Part shown: in pieces, positions 16,665 to 24,331 of the stretch
Position numbering within the stretch: position 1 is the stretch's first letter
Layout of the letters: every line of letters begins with the position of its first letter
Assembly: GCA_017541265.1 (NCBI GenBank)
Contig: JAFXZK010000041.1
Span: forward strand, 1-39,915
Direction: 5' to 3'
Source: Bacteroidaceae bacterium
GTDB lineage: Bacteria > Bacteroidota > Bacteroidia > Bacteroidales > Bacteroidaceae
Length of the DNA stretch: 39,915 nt
The notes under the pieces: generated by a model
Told to the model about the DNA's origin: nothing
Databases searched by the model: none
What the model saw: the letters and a program-made list of their open reading frames with translations, nothing else
Translations under genes and position numbers: made by a program

Positions 16665-18926
16665 ATGATAAATGTTCTTATTGTCCACTACAACACTCCA
16701 GAACTGACCGCCGCTGCCATCAGTTCTTTATGGAAACACACACCGAATGCGTATGTGACGGTGTTCGACAATAGCGATGAAAGGCCGTTCTCTCCTAATG
16801 GGCTTGATATGCTTAATGTGGTAAATAGAAAAAACGAGCTGCTAACCGTCGTTGACAACACGCACGGACAGATTGTCGATTGGAACCAATGGCTCTCGCT
16901 GTTTCCAAATAAGATGCCTTGTCAAGAGAATAACTATGGTAGTGCAAAGCATTGTTATTCCGTAGAGGTAATGATGAACATGTTCCCTGACGGTTTTGTT
17001 CTCATGGACAGCGATGTTCTTATCAAGCGTGACATAAGAGACATCATCGACCCGTCCGTAGCATGGTGCGGTGGTGTGCATATCAACACGAAGAGATTCG
17101 GCGTTTCGATTAAGCGCATCATTCCCTTTCTATGCTGGATTAACACCCCACTTCTTCGGCAGCATAACATCCGATACTTCAATCCTGATAAGATGTGGAA
17201 GCTACACACGGCAAGCCCCAATTGTTGGTATGACACTGGAGCGTGGTTGCTCGAAGCCTGCAACAATGCCGGTATTGCAGGAAAGAAGATAAGAATAGGA
17301 GATTATGCCGAGCACTATGGCGGTGGCTCATGGAGGCAGCATACGCCCGAATCGTGGCTTGACAAGTTCCGTTCTCTGTGGGAACCCGTGAAGCCGACGC
17401 GCAAATCCGATGGGACGGAGGTCAAATATACCGTGCTTTCTTATATCTTCGGCGACTACGAGCAAGTGCATGAGGTTGAAGAGAAAGACCCAGAGGCAGA
17501 CTATATCCTCGTGACGGACAATCCTACGCTTCGCAGCGACACTTGGCGCATCGTCCTCGATGAGATGCCAGGACTCGATGCGATTGAGAAAATGTATGAG
17601 GTCCGTTATCATCCCTTCCGTTATGCAGGGACGGAGTTCGTTGTGAGGCTTGACGGTGCTATCGGAATCAACAAGCCGCTCCTGCCTATTATAAAGAAAA
17701 TGGAGAGAGGCGGCTATGACCGACTGCTGATGATACACCCTCGGCGAAACACATTACCTAATGAATATGGCGTATGGGTACGCAGACGCAACTACCCCAA
17801 GGCACATGCCGACCATATCCTCTCCAAGATGCAGCAGGCAGGTTACGATTTGCATTATTGCGGTCTGTTCCAGTCATGCTTCGAAGTTGTTCGCAACAAT
17901 GAGGTAAACAATGAATTAAACAGCATGACGTTCCGGCTGCTTCGGGACTTCACCCCAGACAGACACATTGACCGCATCGACCAGACGCTCCTATCGTATG
18001 TCGTCAACCATCACTTTGCTGAGCGAATAAAGGTGTTGCCTGTATCGGAAAGCATCGTTACAGACGGATACCTGATGACATGGTACAAGCACAACTCCTT
18101 CTCCCTTAATTACTCGCGTCAGACAATCGCTCCGATGATGTTCGACAAGCCGTGCATTACATGGGCGCACGATGTCCCTTGCTACACCGTGCTGACCTAC
18201 ATCTTCGGCGACTATGAACAGGTGCATGAGATAGAAGAAAAAGACCCGAATGCAGACTACGTTCTCGTTACCGACAATCCTTCGCTGCATAGCGACACTT
18301 GGCGTATCGTCCTCGATGAGCTGCCAGAACTCAGTGTGATGGAGAAGTGTTATGATGTACGCTATCATCCCTTCCGTTATGCAGAGACGGAGCTGTGCGT
18401 CAGGCTCGACAGTTCAATAGGCATCAATGGTTCTTTGCGGCCTTTCATAGAGAAGATGCAGGACGGACAGTATGACCGCTGCCTTATGGTTCATCCGAGC
18501 CACAGGACCATGCAGGAAGAGTACGATGCTTGGGTCGGATACCGTCGCTATTCGCAGGAGTATGCAGACCACGCACTTGCGACGCTGCAACGCATGGGCT
18601 ATGACATGCAGTATCAGGGCTTATTCCAAGCGTGCTTCGAGGTCGTGCGCAACAATAAGATAAACAACGAGATTAACGAGCAGACCTTCCAACTGCTTCA
18701 CGGCTTTGCTCCTGACGGTGAAATTGAGCGCATCGACCAGACGCTCCTATCTTTTGTCATCAACCAGCACTTTGCGGAACGCCTGAAGGTGCTGCCTGTT
18801 CCTGAAAGAGTCGTCGGCTCGGACTTGATGACATGGTACTGGCATAATTCAGACCATGCAAAACGTCTGAGAAAACCAATCGCACCTATTATGTTCAACA
18901 AACCTTGTGAGACATGGATGCCATAG
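16665..18926 (+). CDS. Multidomain glycosyltransferase: GT2-like N-terminus plus two DUF616-like repeats, 753 aa
   Basis: Residues 1-250 look like a GT-A fold glycosyltransferase: INVLIVHYNTPELTAAAISS at the start, VFDNS, and the DxD-type metal/nucleotide-sugar motif in VLMDSDVLI. From residue 255 two tandem modules of 252 residues follow, each opening with YTVL(S/T)YIFGDYEQVHE and carrying ADY(I/V)LVTDNP, VRLD, MIHP or MVHP, GLFQ(S/A)CFEVVRNN and RIDQTLLS. This order resembles the DUF616/TOD1-type glycosyltransferase family. The duplication is also clear in the DNA. A 100-bp gap precedes it, and its last 13 bp overlap the next gene. It probably adds one or more sugars in the pathway served by its two neighbours; donor and acceptor are unknown. 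Confidence 0.8.
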   Translation: MINVLIVHYNTPELTAAAISSLWKHTPNAYVTVFDNSDERPFSPNGLDMLNVVNRKNELLTVVDNTHGQIVDWNQWLSLFPNKMPCQENNYGSAKHCYSVEVMMNMFPDGFVLMDSDVLIKRDIRDIIDPSVAWCGGVHINTKRFGVSIKRIIPFLCWINTPLLRQHNIRYFNPDKMWKLHTASPNCWYDTGAWLLEACNNAGIAGKKIRIGDYAEHYGGGSWRQHTPESWLDKFRSLWEPVKPTRKSDGTEVKYTVLSYIFGDYEQVHEVEEKDPEADYILVTDNPTLRSDTWRIVLDEMPGLDAIEKMYEVRYHPFRYAGTEFVVRLDGAIGINKPLLPIIKKMERGGYDRLLMIHPRRNTLPNEYGVWVRRRNYPKAHADHILSKMQQAGYDLHYCGLFQSCFEVVRNNEVNNELNSMTFRLLRDFTPDRHIDRIDQTLLSYVVNHHFAERIKVLPVSESIVTDGYLMTWYKHNSFSLNYSRQTIAPMMFDKPCITWAHDVPCYTVLTYIFGDYEQVHEIEEKDPNADYVLVTDNPSLHSDTWRIVLDELPELSVMEKCYDVRYHPFRYAETELCVRLDSSIGINGSLRPFIEKMQDGQYDRCLMVHPSHRTMQEEYDAWVGYRRYSQEYADHALATLQRMGYDMQYQGLFQACFEVVRNNKINNEINEQTFQLLHGFAPDGEIERIDQTLLSFVINQHFAERLKVLPVPERVVGSDLMTWYWHNSDHAKRLRKPIAPIMFNKPCETWMP
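17427..18926 (+). repeat. Intragenic tandem duplication, unit 756 bp
   Basis: Two consecutive copies of a 252-codon module lie within the glycosyltransferase gene: copy 1 at 17427-18182 and copy 2 at 18183-18926 (slightly shorter at its end). Protein identity is high at motifs such as FGDYEQVHE, DTWRIVLDE, YHPFRYA and RIDQTLLS. Stretches of identical DNA remain, for example CGCATCGACCAGACGCTCCT in both, so the duplication is fairly recent or is kept similar by recombination. Confidence 0.85.
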
Positions 18927-19693
18927 AACAGAATTTACGCATATATATATGCACACACATAGACTTCAAGCCGTTAGTGAAGAATCCCGTCTATGAGGTT
19001 GTGGACGCTCGGCAGTACAATGGTGACATGTGCGCGAACGGACTGCACGGCTCATTCTATTCGGAGTTGCTAATGTACAAGTATGTGTCGGAGCGGAAGG
19101 ACTTGCCTGAATATGTCGGTTTCTGCGGTTACAGGAAGTATTTCTCGTTTCGGGATGATGTGCCGGATATGGATGCGATTTTCAGGGAACATGATGCCAT
19201 CGCCACCACACCCATGCGCATAGAACCCGATGTGAGAGGCCATTATCTCCATTATCATAATGAACACGATCTTGACATCGTGACAGACATTATACGCAAC
19301 GACTACCCTACCCTATTCCCGACCTTCATCCAGTCCCTGACACGCAAGGAGTTCTATGCCTGCAATATGTTCATCGTGCGGCGAGACGATTTCCTTTGGC
19401 TCATCAATACCGTATTCGGGATTCTTGACAAGTATCTGGAGGCGGTCACAGCAGGCATAGAGACAGAAGGAGACCCTATCCTCGCACGCATCGCAGCACA
19501 TAAGCAGGATTATCACATCGGCATGGAGCCTTCGCTTACGATGGAGTATGAGTACCGCATTGGCGGCTATCTTGGCGAGCGCATCGTGAATGCCCTGCTG
19601 CTCCATCGCTTCAGGAACATCAAGCACTATAATATGATAGTCACGCGGAATGCCGTGTCTCCTCGTCTGCCCTTGACGAAAGCCTCTTTATAA
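18914..19693 (+). CDS. DUF4422-family glycosyltransferase, 259 aa
   Basis: Overlaps the preceding gene by 13 bp, so the two are probably translated together. It opens with LRIYICTHIDFKP and shows the DUF4422 pattern: HGSFYSELLMYKYV, then LPEYVGFCGYRKYF, then FYACNMFIVRRDDF, and a C-terminal R.GGYLGER segment. DUF4422 proteins are putative glycosyltransferases of surface polysaccharide clusters. It is the third gene of the cassette. The last codons contain the -33-like motif of a promoter for the next gene. No catalytic mechanism can be assigned from sequence alone. Confidence 0.85.
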   Translation: MDAIEQNLRIYICTHIDFKPLVKNPVYEVVDARQYNGDMCANGLHGSFYSELLMYKYVSERKDLPEYVGFCGYRKYFSFRDDVPDMDAIFREHDAIATTPMRIEPDVRGHYLHYHNEHDLDIVTDIIRNDYPTLFPTFIQSLTRKEFYACNMFIVRRDDFLWLINTVFGILDKYLEAVTAGIETEGDPILARIAAHKQDYHIGMEPSLTMEYEYRIGGYLGERIVNALLLHRFRNIKHYNMIVTRNAVSPRLPLTKASL

Positions 19694-19703
19694 TGTAACT
19701 TCG
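19668..19703 (+). promoter_or_regulatory. Late-type promoter for the DUF6712 gene
   Basis: CTGCCCTTGA at 19667-19676 is followed after 19 bp by TAACTTCG (19696-19703), which fits the TAnnTTnG -7 box. The predicted RNA start is about 20 nt before the ATG at 19729. It shares 17 identical bases (TGCCCTTGACGAAAGCC) with the promoter-like site in front of the large tail gene at 27.6 kb, although here the sequence also encodes the end of the DUF4422 protein. Confidence 0.6.
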
Positions 19704-19728
19704 AGCATCATCACAAAAAGGAAACGCC

Positions 19729-20976
19729 ATGTTTATCACAACACAAAACGAGGTTGTCACCCTCATGCCAACGGCGCGTTGGGACCGACCCGAACAACTC
19801 TTCGGATACCTTGAGGAAGAAGAGCGCGTAGCATTGGAGCCGTTGCTCGGCACGGACTTGTACGAGCATCTTTGTACGGAGTACGAGCGACTCATCAAGA
19901 AATACACAGACATCACGGCCACCACCATACGCCCGACCAAAAAAGCAAAGGCTCATCCGCACCTTCCATACGCCGATGTGACGGAACGTCTAAATGCTTT
20001 GCAGGCACAGATGGCTCCGCCTTCACTCCAGCCTTCAATGTCTTCCGATTCGTCAAGTTCTTCAGACGCGGAAGAAAACGCTGTCTCCGACGAAGATATG
20101 GCCGCTATCAGGCTCATCCGTATCTGTCAGCAGATAGAGTTCTACAAGATGCTTAGTCATAAGGCTGGTTTGCTGACCGTCTCTTTCAATGAGGGAGGCG
20201 GCGCGAACATGGTATCTGCTGAAAACTATGAGCCTGCTGACGACAAGCGGATGGAGCGCATGGTAAAGGATGCCTATATGAGTGCAGGCAGAGCCATCGA
20301 CACTCTCCTGCTCTATCTCGAATCCGATGCCAAAGGCAAGAAGTTCTTCACTGAGCGTTGGAGCAAGGCGGACGCTTTCTATTTGCATAAGGACCTGCTG
20401 TTCCAGACGGCAAGGGTAATGAACGAATACATTGACATCAAAGGCGAGCGGATGGCATACGTCTCATTGGTGCGCGACATACGCTTCTGCCAGAACACCT
20501 ACTTGAAACCTCGCATCGGTGCGAAGCTGCTGAATGCTGTGGTATGCTTTGCAAACGGCAAGAGTGACACCTCCAGTTCCTCAGATTCTTCTGAAGACAC
20601 GAGTATCGGAAATGAAGCGATGCAAGAGTTGCTGTCATTGTTAAGGACAGCCCTCGCCTTCTATGTTGAAGCGCGTCGCAAGTCGTTGGAGCCTGTCAAG
20701 GATAAGCTCGCCCGTCGTGACAGCATGACGGATGCACAGCAGGCAATGGCCGCAGCGTGTGAGCATATCGAAGACAACCTCGACATGCTTGGCCAGGCAG
20801 CCGTTGACAGTCCAATATATAAGAGTGTACGCGCACGCGAAGAACAGCTTGCCAAAAACAAGGCAGATGCTGCCGCCGCTTCAGAGCGCCAGCGAATCAG
20901 AGACAGAGAGCAGAACAGCCGTAAATTGTTCACGGCCTTCCCCGCTACCCACCGTGTGCCTGAATACAAACCTTAG
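19729..20976 (+). CDS. DUF6712-like virion protein with two Ser/Asp tracts, 415 aa
   Basis: The N-terminal region (FGYLEEEERVALEPLLGTDLYEHLCTEYERL) matches my memory of the DUF6712 family, a Bacteroidetes phage protein found among head and tail genes. Two Ser/Asp/Glu-rich insertions (SSDSSSSSDAEENAVSDED at about residues 104-122 and DTSSSSDSSEDTS at about 281-293) interrupt an otherwise helical protein. The C-terminus is a charged helix rich in A, R, E and K. The gene has its own late-type promoter upstream and a strong terminator 30 bp downstream. Exact function unknown; a connector or head-tail role is plausible. Confidence 0.75.
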   Translation: MFITTQNEVVTLMPTARWDRPEQLFGYLEEEERVALEPLLGTDLYEHLCTEYERLIKKYTDITATTIRPTKKAKAHPHLPYADVTERLNALQAQMAPPSLQPSMSSDSSSSSDAEENAVSDEDMAAIRLIRICQQIEFYKMLSHKAGLLTVSFNEGGGANMVSAENYEPADDKRMERMVKDAYMSAGRAIDTLLLYLESDAKGKKFFTERWSKADAFYLHKDLLFQTARVMNEYIDIKGERMAYVSLVRDIRFCQNTYLKPRIGAKLLNAVVCFANGKSDTSSSSDSSEDTSIGNEAMQELLSLLRTALAFYVEARRKSLEPVKDKLARRDSMTDAQQAMAAACEHIEDNLDMLGQAAVDSPIYKSVRAREEQLAKNKADAAAASERQRIRDREQNSRKLFTAFPATHRVPEYKP

Positions 20977-21006
20977 TCCACATAACACGTTATGACCTTA
21001 TTTGCG

Positions 21007-21036
21007 AGAGCTGCGATGAGAATCGCGGCTCTTTTT
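21007..21036 (+). terminator. Intrinsic terminator of the rightward late unit
   Basis: AGAGCTGCGAT and ATCGCGGCTCT form an 11-bp stem with one G-T pair around a short loop, followed directly by a run of five T. It lies 30 bp after the DUF6712 gene and separates the late unit from the partition locus. Confidence 0.85.
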
Positions 21037-21042
21037 ATGTTG

Positions 21043-21106
21043 TATAACATTATTGCGATAATTTCTTAGTGCAATAGTGCAATAATTCAATAATTTATTA
21101 TTACCT
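21043..21106 (+). repeat. Octad array A upstream of parA (8 units)
   Basis: Reading from 21043 in steps of eight bases gives TATAACAT, TATTGCGA, TAATTTCT, TAGTGCAA, TAGTGCAA, TAATTCAA, TAATTTAT, TATTACCT. The consensus is TANNGCAA. The last unit overlaps the parA -7 box, so protein bound to the array should also repress parA. Same repeat and period as arrays B and C. Confidence 0.75.
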
Positions 21107-21109
21107 TTG
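21102..21109 (+). promoter_or_regulatory. Host-type promoter -7 box of parA
   Basis: TACCTTTG is an exact match to the Bacteroidetes -7 consensus TAnnTTTG, placed 32 bp before the parA ATG. No clear TTTG -33 box is seen; that position is occupied by octad repeats, as expected for an autoregulated promoter. Confidence 0.7.
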
Positions 21110-21141
21110 CACCCAGCTACAACATTTTTATCCAAAACATT

Positions 21142-21975
21142 ATGAAACGCGGCAAAACTACCCAGTTGCGTGCCGTTATCGGCATAGGCAACTATAAGGG
21201 AGGTGTCGGGAAGACCACTACCACCCTTAATCTTGCTACAGCTCTACACAAGCAGGGCTATCGTGTTATGTTGATTGACATGGACCGGCAAGCGAACCTT
21301 TCGTCATGCACCGACTGGAATCCCGACTTGGAGGTGCAACACTACCCTACTATCTACAATGTATTATGCGAAGATGCGCCAATCCCTGTATATAAAAGCG
21401 CATCGGGTCTCTACTATTGTCCATCGACATCAATTATGAACAAGGTTGACCAGCAGCTTCCGACGATGCGTAACCCTGCCATGAAAATGACACGCGCGTT
21501 ACAGAAGGCTCCCGATGACCATACTGGAGAAGGATTAACAGAATGGCTGACAGATTTTGACTATATTCTAATTGACAGTCCAGTTGGTCCGCAGGTGCTC
21601 GTTGACAACATCCTGATTGCCGTAAATGCCGTGCTTATTCCCATCAATCTTGAAGGATTTGCCATGAGCGGGTTGCAGAACTATCTTGCATACATACAAG
21701 AGATACGCGAAACAGAGAATAAGGACTTGATAAATCTTGGTTTCTTGGTTACACGCCGCAAGGCGTACATCAAGGGGCAACAGGAAGCCGAGGAGCAGCT
21801 GAAGAAACGCTATGGCAAGATGGTCTTGCCTATCAGTATCTCTGAACGTGAGGCGGTCAGCAGGAGTCAGCGTGAGTTTGTCAGCGTTTACGACATTGCA
21901 CGCGCAGATGTTCCTCGCGAAGAATTTACCTTGCTTGCCAACGAAATCATCAAACGAACCAAGAATCTAATATAG
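21142..21975 (+). CDS. parA: ParA-family partition ATPase, 277 aa
   Basis: ParA proteins use ATP to move or position DNA copies before cell division. The deviant Walker A motif KGGVGKTT is at residues 19-26, with the signature lysine at the start. MLIDMDRQAN (43-52) is the A' motif, and DYILIDSPVGP is Walker B. There is no long N-terminal DNA-binding domain, so this is a small (type Ib-like) ParA. It is followed by a ribbon-helix-helix gene and flanked on both sides by octad repeats, the usual set of ATPase, adaptor and centromere. Its stop codon lies inside the first unit of array B. Partition genes on a phage point to a stable extrachromosomal prophage state. Confidence 0.93.
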   Translation: MKRGKTTQLRAVIGIGNYKGGVGKTTTTLNLATALHKQGYRVMLIDMDRQANLSSCTDWNPDLEVQHYPTIYNVLCEDAPIPVYKSASGLYYCPSTSIMNKVDQQLPTMRNPAMKMTRALQKAPDDHTGEGLTEWLTDFDYILIDSPVGPQVLVDNILIAVNAVLIPINLEGFAMSGLQNYLAYIQEIRETENKDLINLGFLVTRRKAYIKGQQEAEEQLKKRYGKMVLPISISEREAVSRSQREFVSVYDIARADVPREEFTLLANEIIKRTKNLI

Positions 21976-22098
21976 CATTATTGCAGTATAGCACATTTGC
22001 ATTACAAGCAAATTGCGTCACTGCAATTCCGCTTAATTGCCTTAATGCGATTTTGTAATAACGCAGTATCGCAATAATGCAGTAACACAATAAAACAC
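21971..22098 (+). repeat. Octad array B between parA and its partner (16 units), candidate centromere
   Basis: From the parA stop to just before the next gene, 16 consecutive 8-bp steps mostly carry GC at steps 5-6: TATAGCAT, TATTGCAG, TATAGCAC, ATTTGCAT, ... TAATGCGA, TTTTGTAA, TAACGCAG, TATCGCAA, TAATGCAG, TAACACAA. The 8-bp phase is kept across 128 bp. The architecture resembles the TP228 parH site, where 4-bp boxes alternate with 4-bp AT-rich spacers and are bound by the ribbon-helix-helix protein ParG. Confidence 0.8.
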
Positions 22099-22118
22099 CA
22101 ATTATAAAATATAAGATT

Positions 22119-22499
22119 ATGAGTGCAATCAGTAAGAAAAAAAACGGTGGGTCGCAGATGCTTGGAGAGACCCCCGAAGAGATTTTGCGCCGTAAGCGCA
22201 CATTGAATGCCATTTATGAAAGTAGGGTAGGGGATCGCAGCTCGTCAGACGAACCAGAATTGACAGGACTTGCAGCAGAAAAAGCTATCGGCGCATTGTG
22301 TTTCCTGCCTAAAAGCTTACATCGCCTGGCAAGTCGCGCTGCCGAAGACCGAGACATCACTTCAAAGCGTTTCTTCTTTGAAAGTATTCTTATCGGGCTG
22401 GAACAACAGGGTGTAATTACTTCAGAGCAACGTGCAGATGCACTGACGCTTCCTCCCGAATACGGATGGAAAGGGCGCAAGACGGGAACTCGCGATTGA
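22119..22499 (+). CDS. Ribbon-helix-helix partition adaptor (ParG/ParB-like), 126 aa
   Basis: Small basic protein encoded directly after parA. Residues 57-97 fit a ribbon-helix-helix fold: strand IGALCFLP, helix SLHRLASRAAEDRDI, turn, helix KRFFFESILIGLEQQ. The N-terminal 50 residues are charged and probably flexible, as in ParG and omega proteins, where that arm stimulates the ATPase. It is flanked by octad arrays B and C, the expected binding sites. Inferred role: binds the octads, links DNA to ParA and represses parA transcription. The fold is assigned by eye; no close homologue is recalled. Confidence 0.7.
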   Translation: MSAISKKKNGGSQMLGETPEEILRRKRTLNAIYESRVGDRSSSDEPELTGLAAEKAIGALCFLPKSLHRLASRAAEDRDITSKRFFFESILIGLEQQGVITSEQRADALTLPPEYGWKGRKTGTRD

Positions 22500-22503
22500 C
22501 GAG

Positions 22504-22567
22504 TAACGCAATAGTGCAGTATTGAAGTATTGCTGTATTGTAGTTTTTCAATAACACATTATTGACG
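22504..22567 (+). repeat. Octad array C downstream of the partition adaptor (8 units)
   Basis: Starting 5 bp after the adaptor stop: TAACGCAA, TAGTGCAG, TATTGAAG, TATTGCTG, TATTGTAG, TTTTTCAA, TAACACAT, TATTGACG. The 8-bp period and TANNGCA(A/G) consensus match arrays A and B. Unlike A and B it does not precede a gene, which supports a centromere rather than only an operator role. Confidence 0.7.
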
Positions 22568-22581
22568 TAGATTTATGAATT

Positions 22582-22613
22582 AGAAGCCGCCATCCTCACG
22601 GACGACGGCTTCT
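22582..22613. terminator. Hairpin between convergent units
   Basis: AGAAGCCG and CGGCTTCT form a perfect 8-bp stem between the rightward partition locus and the leftward holin gene. There is no clear T run, so it is at best a weak or bidirectional terminator. Confidence 0.45.
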
Positions 22614-22659
22614 TAGATACAACACTATTTATTAACTAAACCTTTAATAAAAAGAAATT

Positions 22660-23127
22660 TTACTTTTCTTCTTCTTTTTTGCTGTTCAGATATTCCCCAA
22701 GGAGAGGAATCTTGCGAATTATCTCGAACGAGAGGATATAGTATAGAAAATCGACTGCTCGGAAAGCGGGAGTATGCGGTTTAAGCACTTGCATGAGGTT
22801 CCGCAGGATGTTGGTACTATAGAAGTAGATGACGATGTAAGCAACGGTACTGACGCATTGGATGGCTGCGTCTGGCTGTTGCTTCATCTTGCCGATGCCG
22901 TAGATGCTTGCAACCAGGAGAAAGAACAGTGCAGCTTCCGTAAGACATCGCCAGGCTTTTTTAAGATTGAAGTCGTTGCCGTTGGCTATCCTATCCGCGA
23001 GGTAGCCGAAGAAAAAGTTAAGCACGAAGATATATATGAGCGTAAACACGTCGCCAGCAATAGGCTCCAGCCATCCAAGCACTCCCGCGAGGAATCCGGC
23101 GATTAAAGTTCTATAATTGTCTTCCAT
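22660..23127 (-). CDS. Phage holin-like membrane protein, 155 aa
   Basis: Holins form membrane lesions that release lysis enzymes at the end of infection. The protein has three to four hydrophobic segments: around residues 6-22, 27-42 (FTLIYIFVLNFFFGYLADRI), 62-78 (AALFFLLVASIYGIG) and 90-104 (VSTVAYIVIYFYS), with a charged C-terminus ending in KKEEEK. The FGYLADRIANGNDFNLKKAWRCLTEA pattern resembles the phage_holin_4 family of Gram-negative gut phages. It is a single-gene unit with its own promoter-like site about 40-70 bp upstream. No lysin is seen next to it. Confidence 0.65.
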   Translation of the reverse strand: MEDNYRTLIAGFLAGVLGWLEPIAGDVFTLIYIFVLNFFFGYLADRIANGNDFNLKKAWRCLTEAALFFLLVASIYGIGKMKQQPDAAIQCVSTVAYIVIYFYSTNILRNLMQVLKPHTPAFRAVDFLYYILSFEIIRKIPLLGEYLNSKKEEEK

Positions 23128-23161
23128 TTTATCGGTGGTTTATGTAGTTTTCTTGTTATAG

Positions 23162-23198
23162 TAAAGATACATCATTGCGAAACGAAAAGCAAGGGCAA
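23162..23198 (-). promoter_or_regulatory. Late-type promoter for the holin gene
   Basis: On the minus strand TTGCCCTTGC (23198-23189) is followed after 19 bp by TATCTTTA (23169-23162), one base off the TAnnTTTG -7 consensus. It lies 35 bp before the holin ATG. It shares TTGCCCTTG with the other late-type sites. Confidence 0.6.
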
Positions 23199-23227
23199 TA
23201 CCAACTACGGTTTTTCCATTTGACATT

Positions 23228-24307
23228 TCAACCTTCAAGGGCAAGCGTAACCGTGAACTCCACGCTCGGCATCTGTTGTTTTGTGCGGTCGTAGATGTTC
23301 GTCGTCTTCTTGGTTGGTATTACGGTAACGGGGACATATTTGCCATTGTAGAGCATCCAATGGCGGCGTGCCATAAGAAACTCCAACGTCCACCATTCTG
23401 CCCATTCGCGTGTCTGATAGCCACTCGACATGCTCCATGAACGACGGCCACCGGATGCAATAGCCATAATCGAGCGAGAAGGGTTGTATGTTGGTGATTC
23501 AATATGCGCGTATTGTTTCGCTTCTATGGCTATGTCCTGGGCTTCGAGCATCCGTGCGCTGCATGTCTCGACAGCACCGCGCCGATTGACAAACAGGAAA
23601 TCCGTATATGGCACAGAGTCGCGCATTACGATAGGAGCGTGACCGTTCCATTGCCCTTCGCCAGTATCGTCGTTCTGAGGTATTGATGTTGGTGAATAGA
23701 ATACACTCTTAGTTCCTGCGCTGTTGACATCCACCCATGATGTGATGCTATTGCTGCCGACACGTTCCGGCGAAGAGGTCGGTTTCGTGCTTGCGTCGCC
23801 GTTACGAGGACCAGAATGCTCCAGCATAGACACATCGTTTCCTGTGGCGACACTGCGTTCTATCTCTGTAAGACCACCTATGATACATGAGCCGCCTGCA
23901 AACTCGCCAGAATCGGTAACTGTAAACACGCCATCATCAGAGATGTATTCCGTGAACACCTTCAGGCTGTATGCCTTCTTTGAACGTGAATAATAAGAGT
24001 TTTCGGCCAGTAGTGCCTTACTGACCTCGTTTGAAAAGTCGTACTCGCTCCACAATGCACGAAGAGCAGATGATATGTCAAAGCTGATAGAAGTCGCGCT
24101 ACCGACCTCTCCTGAAAATTCGCCGACCACTTCACTATCGTTTCCGTATAGCACTTGCACTCGGCACACTTTGATTGGGCTTTCTTCTGGAAAGTCCAAC
24201 TCACTGACGTTTATCACTACTGGATTGTCGGCAAAATAGGTGTTGTTTTCACCAATCATGCCGCTGATTACTGCGATATTTGATTCGCTGCTGCTACTTG
24301 ATGCCAT
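23228..24307 (-). CDS. Tail-region structural protein with Ser-rich N-terminus, 359 aa
   Basis: Begins MASSSSSES, a short version of the Ser/Glu tracts in other virion proteins here. The body is beta-rich with many Ser and Asp residues (SFDISSALRALWSEYDF; RSWSMSSGYQTREWAEWWTLEFL; HWMLYNGKYVPVTVIP). It follows the 1080-residue tail gene by 24 bp in the same direction. No family is recognised. The composition and the link to a large tail gene suggest a baseplate or tail-tip component. Confidence 0.7.
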   Translation of the reverse strand: MASSSSSESNIAVISGMIGENNTYFADNPVVINVSELDFPEESPIKVCRVQVLYGNDSEVVGEFSGEVGSATSISFDISSALRALWSEYDFSNEVSKALLAENSYYSRSKKAYSLKVFTEYISDDGVFTVTDSGEFAGGSCIIGGLTEIERSVATGNDVSMLEHSGPRNGDASTKPTSSPERVGSNSITSWVDVNSAGTKSVFYSPTSIPQNDDTGEGQWNGHAPIVMRDSVPYTDFLFVNRRGAVETCSARMLEAQDIAIEAKQYAHIESPTYNPSRSIMAIASGGRRSWSMSSGYQTREWAEWWTLEFLMARRHWMLYNGKYVPVTVIPTKKTTNIYDRTKQQMPSVEFTVTLALEG

Positions 24308-24331
24308 AGTTTTATTTGTTTTTCGGTTATC

